Shown here: positions 12,819 through 18,266 of the stretch, piece by piece
Layout: every line of letters begins with the position of its first letter
Position numbering within the stretch: the first letter of the stretch is position 1
Origin: DATAMF01 sp036260665
Lineage (GTDB): Bacteria; Chloroflexota; Anaerolineae; Aggregatilineales; Aggregatilineaceae
Direction of reading: 5' to 3'
NCBI GenBank assembly: GCA_036260665.1
Contig: DATAMF010000601.1
Coordinates: forward strand, 1 to 18,266
DNA: 18,266 bases
Made by a program: the position numbers and the translations under genes
The notes under the pieces: generated by a model
What the model was told of the DNA's origin: nothing
Database searches by the model: none
Seen by the model: only the letters and a program-made list of their open reading frames with translations

Positions 12819-13925
12819 TTAGATTACGAATTTTCCATCTTTGTACATCAGGGTACCATCGACCAGAATTTCGCCGCCTTGACGCATATCGCAGATCATG
12901 TCCCAATGGACAAGTGACTGGTTCACGCTGCCGGTTTCGGCGTAACCCTGACCCACAGCCATATGAACAGTACCGCCAATTTTTTCATCGAAGAGAATCG
13001 ATCCGGTGAATTCTTTGATGTCGGTGTTGGTGCCGATGGCGAATTCACCCAGACGCCGCGCGCCGGGATCGCTGTCCAGGGTGGCGAGCAGGAAATCGAG
13101 ATTCGTTTCGGCTTTGGCATTCACCACTAAGCCATCTTTAAATTCGAGTTCGACACCCTTCACTTCGTTTTCGTGATAGTAAGCCGGGTAGGTGAAACGT
13201 ACCCAGCCGTTCACGCTGTTTTCGACGGGACCGGTGAAAATTTCGCCGTCGGGGAAGTTCTCCATGCCGCCTGCGTTCTTAAAAATGCGGCCATCAATCG
13301 ACAGTTCCATGTCAATGTGTTCGCCGCGGACCTGAATTTTCTTCTTGCCCTTCAGCCATTCGATCAGGCGCTCGTGAGAAGCATAGACTTTTTTCCATTC
13401 CGCTACCGGATCATCCGCGTTGAGTTTGCACGCGCCGAAGAGGAAATCCTGGTACTGGCGAAGCGACATGCCTGCTGTCTGCGCATAACCGAAGGTCGGG
13501 AACTGGGTCGTGCAGCGGCGCAGTTCTTTAGCGGCTTCGCGGCGCATCTGAATCTGGATCAGTTGGTCGCGGTGTTTGGCGCGGGCCATTTGCAGTTCCA
13601 TCGGATAGCGAGACAGCGCGCGCGGGTTCTGCGACGATTCAATGCGGATGACGGTTTCAAAATTTTTATACGCCAGTTCCAGCATGGGGTTGATGGTTTC
13701 AAGCTGGGCGACAGATGCGCCGGATTCCAGGGCGTATTCATCTTCCTGTTTAATGTGCATATAAATGAACGGCAGACCACCAGCCCGAAACGCCTCTTCA
13801 TACAACGCCTGGGCCAACGGTTCGGCTTCGGGACTCAGGCTTCGGATCAAGAGGCGTTCGCCCGGCTTGAGCGCCACTGAGTAGTTGACCAGCACCTGGG
13901 CCATTTTTTGAATGCGGTTGTCCAT
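12819..13925 (-). CDS. M29 family aminopeptidase (AmpS/thermophilic aminopeptidase type)
   Basis: A 368-aa cytoplasmic metallo-aminopeptidase that removes N-terminal residues from peptides. M29 metal-site residues appear in order: E228 in FPDGEIFTGP, E294 in RLGEFAIGTN, H321 in GGTVHMAVG, and H340 and D342 in VHWDM. Length fits the family (360-415 aa). The ATG at 13925 is chosen over the TTG at 13943 because GGAAGGA (13936-13930) lies just upstream. It is the last gene of the - strand cluster and has a candidate promoter of its own overlapping the end of the preceding gene. Confidence 0.92.
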   Translation of the reverse strand: MDNRIQKMAQVLVNYSVALKPGERLLIRSLSPEAEPLAQALYEEAFRAGGLPFIYMHIKQEDEYALESGASVAQLETINPMLELAYKNFETVIRIESSQNPRALSRYPMELQMARAKHRDQLIQIQMRREAAKELRRCTTQFPTFGYAQTAGMSLRQYQDFLFGACKLNADDPVAEWKKVYASHERLIEWLKGKKKIQVRGEHIDMELSIDGRIFKNAGGMENFPDGEIFTGPVENSVNGWVRFTYPAYYHENEVKGVELEFKDGLVVNAKAETNLDFLLATLDSDPGARRLGEFAIGTNTDIKEFTGSILFDEKIGGTVHMAVGQGYAETGSVNQSLVHWDMICDMRQGGEILVDGTLMYKDGKFVI

Positions 13926-13960
13926 GTAATCCTTCCGTAACAATATAAAATAGACAATTC

Positions 13961-13988
13961 ATTCTAACCAACGCACGGGTGGAATCAA
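13961..13988 (-). promoter_or_regulatory. Candidate promoter of the M29 aminopeptidase
   Basis: On the - strand TTGATT (13988-13983), a 16-bp spacer and TAGAAT (13966-13961) match the sigma70 consensus 4 of 6 and 5 of 6. The -35 overlaps the stop codon of the upstream kinase-like gene. The predicted start near 13954 gives a leader of about 29 nt. Confidence 0.4.
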
Positions 13989-14890
13989 AATTCCAGGCCG
14001 GTGCGATGCATGACAAAACCTAACAAACCGATCCAAACGGGCATCACCTGCTCTTGCATATCGGCTAGCTGAGATGTGTGGATGCCGGCCATCGTGGTGG
14101 CGATGCCAGCCAGCAGGCGCAGCGCGGCCAGCACTTCCCAAAATACAATATCCTTGATGGGTGTATCCTGGTAAGCCTCTAAAAACTGGTCGCTGAGCGC
14201 CACACCAAACGCGCCTAATGTCGCGCTGGTGTGACCGATGTCGAAACGAGAGTCGCCCAATACGGCATTTTCCCAGCCCAACACACCGATGACCTGGGTA
14301 TAGTCGGCCAGCACATTATCGAGAATATAATCGCCGTGCAGCACGGTATGCGGCTGTTCGCGGATACGATCCACGCGCGCTTCCAACCAGACGAGAATCT
14401 TCAATAATTCTGGCGTTTGCAGGTCGATCACCTGGCGGGTGAGGTCATTAAAAATAAAACGAAGCGGGCGAATAGCCAGATCGGGCAGGGTATCCCACGT
14501 CAGATGATGGAGTTGGGCGAGAGTGTGGGCAAAACTGGGATTGATGCGGGCGAAAAAGGCGTGCGACTGGCCTTCCACACTGCGACCTTCAATATATTCG
14601 ACCAGCAGGTAGATGTAACGGTTGTGAATGCTCCAACCAAAATAATAAACTTCGGGCGCGCAATAATTCAGGCCGCGCAGGGCACGCATCACGGTAAAGG
14701 CGCAAAAGGCCCGCGATTGATGCTGCGGGCTGTAACGCATGAGGAAAACATGCGGCGGAAGCCGGGTGTCGTGCAAGGCAAAAGCCAATCCGCGCTCACT
14801 CTGGCCTTGGGGAAGTGGAATCGGATTGACGGGTACGGCACGTCCAAAGGCAAGGCGCAGAATACAATCGATGTCGGAATAGTCATTCAT
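13985..14890 (-). CDS. Aminoglycoside phosphotransferase-like protein, possibly inactive
   Basis: A 301-aa protein with the APH/choline-kinase fold. VLHGDYILDNVL (183-194) holds the catalytic-loop HGD (H185, D187) and N192. The following motif, normally xxDWE, reads VLGWENA, so the Mg2+-binding Asp is Gly205. DSRFDIG (213-219) matches the usual GDPxxDLA block. The start overlaps the TPR gene stop by 4 nt (ATGA), indicating translational coupling. Relatives phosphorylate small molecules (sugars, antibiotics, amino alcohols). With the metal Asp missing it may be a pseudokinase or use another residue. Substrate unknown. Confidence 0.78.
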   Translation of the reverse strand: MNDYSDIDCILRLAFGRAVPVNPIPLPQGQSERGLAFALHDTRLPPHVFLMRYSPQHQSRAFCAFTVMRALRGLNYCAPEVYYFGWSIHNRYIYLLVEYIEGRSVEGQSHAFFARINPSFAHTLAQLHHLTWDTLPDLAIRPLRFIFNDLTRQVIDLQTPELLKILVWLEARVDRIREQPHTVLHGDYILDNVLADYTQVIGVLGWENAVLGDSRFDIGHTSATLGAFGVALSDQFLEAYQDTPIKDIVFWEVLAALRLLAGIATTMAGIHTSQLADMQEQVMPVWIGLLGFVMHRTGLEF

Positions 14891-16200
14891 GTTTGCTGCT
14901 GGGCGGACTCCGCATCTAACTTATCAATCGCCTGATTGAGCAATTCAATCATGGCATCAAGGCCTTGAATGGGCTGGCGGGAATCGGCCAAAAACTGCAA
15001 GCCATTGCGCACGGTATCGAGCACGGTTCGTTCGGGTTTTTGGTCCAGAATCATGCGGATTTGATCCAGGGCTTCGTCAGGGTCGCCTAACGCTAACTTG
15101 GCCTGGGCGTAATCGGCGCGGGTCCACACGTCGCGCGGGTCATCATCCAATTGAAGTTCGGCGGTTTTGAGCACACGATGGAAAAAGCGTGTGGACTGCT
15201 CGGCATGGCCCTGATGAATATGCAGGGTGGCGAGATTCGCAATCGGGTAGGATGAATTGGGCGTGATGGCGTGCGCCTTTTCGTAGGCCTGGATCGCCTG
15301 ATCATAACGGCCCTGGCGACGATAGAGACCGCCCAATGTGCCGTAGTAGGATTCGCCGTCGGCATCGGTCAGGCGCGGGTCCTGGCTGAGGGCTTCGAGC
15401 AGCTTGGTTTCGGCCTGCGCCCAAAGCTGATCGCGGGCGGCAAACTGGCCCTGAGAATGCAGGCTGTCGCCTTTGCGGCGCATGGCTAAACCCAACGCGG
15501 CCAGCGCGGGTGTGAAATTGGGGTCCTGTTCCAGCGCATGATGCAGGCGCTCGATGGCCTTGTCGAACTCTTTGCGGGTGGTGTAAAGATAACCCAGCAA
15601 GTAATTGGCGGCGTGGTTGTCGGCGTCGAGCTTATAGGCGTCTTGCAGGGTGCGGATGGCGGTTTCGATGTTATGGGCGCGAACCTGCTGCTCGGCCAGC
15701 ACGAGCAAGGACAATAGGCGAAATGAATCGCGCCCCTGACGACGGACATCCGCAATCTGGCCGGTGGTCGTTTTGACCATGCCGTCCAATTGGCCGACCA
15801 GCATTTTCTCCAAATTGTCTAACTGGTGCTCCCGTTCGCGGATACGGGCTTCGGCGCGGTCAGCAAACGCGCGGGATTCTTCGAACTGCTTCTGAATGCT
15901 GTTGCGCAAAATCCACGCGCCGACCGCTAAACCGGCACCGATCACCACCGATGCGCCTTCCAAAAAGCTGAGGATGCTGTCGGCAAATGCGGTAGCATCG
16001 TTGGCGCGTTCGAGGATGAAAGCGGCATCTTCGGTGGCTACTTCGTTGTCCACCAGACGGACGCGGCGTTCGTTGCGGAGCGCATAAAACAGTGCCAGCG
16101 ATGCGATCACAACAGCAAGCACAGTCACTCCAAGCTGGGCATCGAGAACGGTCAAGCGAAACTTAGACTTGGTGGGTTCGGGTTCGTGTTCAGTAGACAA
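14887..16200 (-). CDS. Membrane-anchored TPR protein
   Basis: A 437-aa protein with two hydrophobic segments (about 23-41 and 80-98), a charged coiled-coil-like stretch (about 100-145, KQFEESRAFADRAEARIRERE) and tetratricopeptide repeats from about 165 to 400. Clear TPR units include NHAANYLLGYLYTTRKEFDKAIERLHHALEQDPNF-type and GRYDQAIQAYEKAHAITPNS-type repeats. TPRs are protein-docking scaffolds. I prefer a TTG start at 16200 because GGAGGT (16212-16207) lies exactly 6 nt upstream; the GTG at 16224 would put this site inside the gene. It overlaps the kinase-like gene by 4 nt and follows the M24 gene by 55 nt. No specific role is evident. Confidence 0.82.
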   Translation of the reverse strand: MSTEHEPEPTKSKFRLTVLDAQLGVTVLAVVIASLALFYALRNERRVRLVDNEVATEDAAFILERANDATAFADSILSFLEGASVVIGAGLAVGAWILRNSIQKQFEESRAFADRAEARIREREHQLDNLEKMLVGQLDGMVKTTTGQIADVRRQGRDSFRLLSLLVLAEQQVRAHNIETAIRTLQDAYKLDADNHAANYLLGYLYTTRKEFDKAIERLHHALEQDPNFTPALAALGLAMRRKGDSLHSQGQFAARDQLWAQAETKLLEALSQDPRLTDADGESYYGTLGGLYRRQGRYDQAIQAYEKAHAITPNSSYPIANLATLHIHQGHAEQSTRFFHRVLKTAELQLDDDPRDVWTRADYAQAKLALGDPDEALDQIRMILDQKPERTVLDTVRNGLQFLADSRQPIQGLDAMIELLNQAIDKLDAESAQQQT

Positions 16201-16255
16201 CTTGACACCTCCATTTTGTATCACAAGGATACGCCAGCTTGGGCGATCTGAAAAG

Positions 16256-17329
16256 TTATTCGAGTTCCATCATCACGGGAGAGGCAATCGTCAGGCCAGC
16301 CTGTGTGAATTTTTGGGTGGGCCAACCGTACATCGCGGTGACGATTTCGGGAGATTGGCCGACAAGAACCGAATCTTCACATTTGGTACCTGTAATAGAA
16401 GGATTCCAGGCACAGATCATGCCGGGTTCCAGGACGGTGGGATTGTCGGGACCAGCCAGGATTTCACGCGGGGTGTAACCGGCGATTCCGCCTTGATGGT
16501 GCAGTTTCCATTCATCCGGAAAGCCCACGCGGGCATAGGTTTCTTGCGCGATGCGGAAGACATCGCCTAATGTTGCGCCGGGTTGGGAGGCGGCAATCAT
16601 GGCGGCATTCACTTCGGCGCAAGCATCCATGCGGCGGCGGAGATCAGCAGGGACAGGGCCGAAATGGACGAGACGTGTTACCGAACAAAGCAGCCCGTCG
16701 CGGCGGCCACCTAACACTAACATGGCGTAACGGTCCAGAACGGCGCGCGTGGGCAGGGGATGGCGAAAACGCGAAATGCGATTATCGACAGCAACGAGCG
16801 TCACCAGCGGTGTGATGCCGCGTCCGCGCGCTTCGTACGTGAGCGCGGCGGCGAGTTCGTGTTCGCTGTGGCCGGGGCGAACGCGATGGATGGTGTGCTG
16901 CATGGCATCGGCGCAAGCCACGCCCAACGCCCGAAAGCGATCCTGTTCGGCGGGAAGCAGATGAATCCGCAAGGTGGTTAAGTCGATGTCTACAGCGGAG
17001 AGATAAGGAAAATCGACGCCGAGGGCGCGCGATACAGGTGGCGTGACGCCAGTTTCCCAGGGGAAAGCCACGATTTCGAAGCCGACTGCTTCCAGGTCGG
17101 TTTCGAGTGTCAGACGCGGCGCTTCGATGACGGTGGTCAGGATTTGCAAATCATCCTGCGTGATCACGACGCTGGCTGTACCCAGCGCTGAAGCAGTGTT
17201 CACAGCGGTATCGATTCCGCCTGTGATCCATGCGACATTTTCGACACGGCGAAGCCACAAGGTATCGATACGGCGGGCGTCCATCAGCGCACGAACACGG
17301 TCAAGTTTGGCCTGGCTTTCAAACTGCAT
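16256..17329 (-). CDS. M24-family pita-bread protein with degenerate metal site
   Basis: A 357-aa protein with the creatinase/prolidase N-domain (about 1-125) and pita-bread C-domain (about 130-350). Active M24 peptidases bind two metals through Asp-Asp-His-Glu-Glu. Here the first DxG reads VLG (about 205), SDxTR reads CSVTR (215-219), and the EP-containing strand reads AWNPSI (307-312). Only the HHQGG histidines (277-278) and E318 in KCEDS remain. This looks like a known diverged subgroup often annotated as Xaa-Pro peptidase. Hydrolase activity is doubtful; a metal-free creatinase-type reaction or a binding role is possible. The ATG at 17329 has GGGAG (17340-17336) 6 nt upstream; the reading frame stays open to 17617, but that region does not look coding. 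Confidence 0.82.
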   Translation of the reverse strand: MQFESQAKLDRVRALMDARRIDTLWLRRVENVAWITGGIDTAVNTASALGTASVVITQDDLQILTTVIEAPRLTLETDLEAVGFEIVAFPWETGVTPPVSRALGVDFPYLSAVDIDLTTLRIHLLPAEQDRFRALGVACADAMQHTIHRVRPGHSEHELAAALTYEARGRGITPLVTLVAVDNRISRFRHPLPTRAVLDRYAMLVLGGRRDGLLCSVTRLVHFGPVPADLRRRMDACAEVNAAMIAASQPGATLGDVFRIAQETYARVGFPDEWKLHHQGGIAGYTPREILAGPDNPTVLEPGMICAWNPSITGTKCEDSVLVGQSPEIVTAMYGWPTQKFTQAGLTIASPVMMELE

Positions 17330-17375
17330 CAGATTCTCCCTGGCATTGGAACGGGTAAAAGACGAGTGGTGTACA

Positions 17376-17384
17376 ACTATACCA
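17376..17384 (-). promoter_or_regulatory. Extended -10 promoter of the M24-TPR-kinase-M29 cluster
   Basis: On the - strand TGGTATAGT forms an extended -10 (TG-N-TATAGT, hexamer at 17381-17376). The predicted start near 17369 gives a leader of about 40 nt to the M24 start, carrying its GGGAG site. The -35 region is weak. Confidence 0.45.
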
Positions 17385-17465
17385 AACAAAGATGAGTTAA
17401 GAAGAAACGAACATATGGCGAGCAATTCCGCTATGTGTCCTATAACGGAATCAGCCAGAGGGCAC

Positions 17466-17494
17466 ATGAAAAGGAAGGACAGAGGCATTATAGT
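17466..17494 (+). promoter_or_regulatory. Candidate promoter for a terminated RNA upstream of groEL
   Basis: ATGAAA (17466-17471), a 17-bp spacer and TATAGT (17489-17494) match the sigma70 consensus 4 of 6 and 5 of 6. The predicted start near 17501 lies just before two hairpins, the second a terminator. Confidence 0.35.
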
Positions 17495-17500
17495 GAATGT

Positions 17501-17592
17501 ATCGAAGGGCCACAGTGACGCGGAACACTGTGGGGTACCTCGTCTCATTGTACGATCTCGCCCAGCATAAACGCTTGGGCGAGATTGTTTTT
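17501..17592 (+). ncRNA. Putative small RNA or groEL leader attenuator
   Basis: The stretch holds CCACAGTG (17510-17517), an 8-nt loop and CACTGTGG (17526-17533), then a 21-nt linker, then a terminator hairpin ending in a T-run (17555-17592). With a candidate promoter just upstream this would give an RNA of about 92 nt. No + strand gene precedes the terminator, so it must serve either a small RNA or early termination of a groEL leader. A 51-codon frame (17415-17570) crosses the region and stops in the terminator loop, but lacks a good ribosome-binding site. Family unknown. Confidence 0.4.
17555..17592 (+). terminator. Rho-independent terminator upstream of groEL
   Basis: ATCTCGCCCA (17555-17564) pairs perfectly with TGGGCGAGAT (17576-17585), with an additional GC/GC pair possible across a bulge. 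TGTTTTT follows (17586-17592). Only the + strand side has a T-run, so it acts on rightward transcription toward groEL. Confidence 0.75.
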
Positions 17593-17627
17593 CTGACAGT
17601 GTTCTGAAGAAACTCATATGTATTTCT

Positions 17628-17633
17628 TATAAA
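17628..17633 (+). promoter_or_regulatory. Possible -10 element of groEL
   Basis: TATAAA (17628-17633) lies downstream of the terminator and 78 nt before the groEL start. CTGAAG (17604-17609) at 18-bp spacing is a weak -35 (3 of 6). I see no CIRCE operator (TTAGCACTC-N9-GAGTGCTAA) between the terminator and the start codon. Confidence 0.3.
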
Positions 17634-17711
17634 GATGCGGTATCTATGGGGGTGCGGTCTTATTCGACATCCACTTTGGCTTGAGAAGATACCAACTGAA
17701 AGAGGAATACT

Positions 17712-18266
17712 ATGCCCAAGCAACTCGTTTTTGAGCAAGAAGCACGGAATAAACTGAAATCCGGTATTGATACGCTGGCTCAAGCGGTCATGACCACGCT
17801 CGGTCCCAAAGGCCGTAATGTTGCCATCGACAAAAAATTCGGCGCGCCGACGATCACCCATGATGGTGTATCGGTTGCCAAAGAAATTGAATTATCTGAT
17901 CCGTATGAAAACATGGGCGCGCAGCTTCTGAAGGAAGCGGCGACCAAAACCAATGACATCGCTGGAGATGGCACGACTACCGCGACGGTGTTGGCTTATT
18001 ATATGGTGATGGAAGGGCTGCGGAACCTGGCGGCGGGCGCGAATCCGATGCTGTTGAAGCGTGGGATTGACGCGGCGACGGATAAGGTTGCCAGCGCGAT
18101 CCGCGAAATGGCGCACGAGATCAATACGAAGGAAGAGATCGCCTCGGTTGCTGCTATCAGCGCGCAGGACAAAGAAATCGGCACCTTGATCGCGGACGTG
18201 ATGGACAAAGTCGGCAAAGACGGCGTGATCACGGTCGAGGAAAGCAAGGGCCTCGAATTCGAAACG
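17712..18266 (+). CDS. groEL: Chaperonin GroEL (60 kDa), N-terminal part
   Basis: The first 185 codons of the group I chaperonin, cut by the window edge. Signatures are present in order: TLGPKGRNV (29-37, nucleotide contact), THDGVSVAKEI (49-59) and AGDGTTTATVLA (84-95) with catalytic-site D86. GroEL forms 14-mers that fold proteins with GroES in an ATP-driven cycle. AGAGGA (17701-17706) lies 5 nt before the ATG. No groES gene precedes it within the window, so this copy is not in the common groES-groEL order; groES may be elsewhere or this may be an extra groEL. Confidence 0.98.
   Translation, partial: MPKQLVFEQEARNKLKSGIDTLAQAVMTTLGPKGRNVAIDKKFGAPTITHDGVSVAKEIELSDPYENMGAQLLKEAATKTNDIAGDGTTTATVLAYYMVMEGLRNLAAGANPMLLKRGIDAATDKVASAIREMAHEINTKEEIASVAAISAQDKEIGTLIADVMDKVGKDGVITVEESKGLEFET

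Noticed and set aside
13173..13880. 235-aa + strand frame across the M29 gene
   Set aside because: The - strand frame carries all M29 metal-site motifs; the + frame has no family signature and is a codon-bias shadow.
17415..17570. 51-codon + strand small ORF before groEL
   Set aside because: It has no convincing Shine-Dalgarno sequence, its sequence looks random, and its stop lies in the terminator loop; kept only as a note under the RNA candidate.
17330..17617. 96-residue N-terminal extension of the M24 protein
   Set aside because: It would run through the terminator hairpin and the M24 promoter; the start at 17329 has a good ribosome-binding site and the family length.
1..18266. CRISPR array, insertion sequence or transposase
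   Set aside because: No regularly spaced repeats, terminal inverted repeats or transposase motifs were found on either strand.

Overview
The window is a gene-dense bacterial chromosome segment of moderately high G+C. It ends inside a groEL gene. The lipoprotein with a Thr/Pro-rich linker, the M29 aminopeptidase, the DinB/DUF2785 proteins and the GroEL N-terminus together suggest a Chloroflexota (Anaerolineae-like) bacterium. That is an inference from family content; no rRNA or other decisive marker is present.

Layout. Positions 1-383 are non-coding, with several hairpins and a phased GCCTWA repeat/palindrome. On the + strand follow tadA (400-861), tRNA-Ser(CGA) (883-970), and a cassette of an SGNH-like membrane-anchored protein (977-2005), an MBOAT O-acyltransferase (2086-3516), a stand-alone carrier protein (3535-3786) and a solute-binding lipoprotein (3816-5147). 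The cassette closes with a strong terminator at 5150-5180. It resembles DltD-DltB-DltC without DltA, so it probably moves an acyl group from a carrier protein across the membrane onto an unknown envelope acceptor. On the - strand are tRNA-Asn(GTT) (5186-5260), which has its own promoter, and a 554-aa protein with a TIR domain at the C-terminus and a TIR-like domain at the N-terminus (5320-6984). This TIR gene looks more A+T-rich than its neighbours.

From 7123 to 11053 three tandem paralogues of a long GNAT-fold family occupy the + strand. The middle copy has an extra Arg-rich tail. The third copy runs directly into a single-domain response regulator, a DinB-family protein and a DUF2785 protein (to 12777), probably one operon.

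A - strand cluster follows (12819-17329). In transcription order it encodes a degenerate M24 pita-bread protein, a membrane-anchored TPR protein, an aminoglycoside-phosphotransferase-like protein lacking the usual metal-binding Asp, and an M29 aminopeptidase. A divergent 382-bp intergenic region (17330-17711) separates this cluster from groEL. It holds two strong inverted repeats, the second a + strand Rho-independent terminator with no annotated gene in front of it. This suggests a small RNA or a groEL leader attenuator.

The best candidates for something undescribed are the DltA-less acyl-transfer cassette starting 6 nt after a tRNA, the dual TIR protein, the GNAT triplication, and the terminated RNA upstream of groEL.
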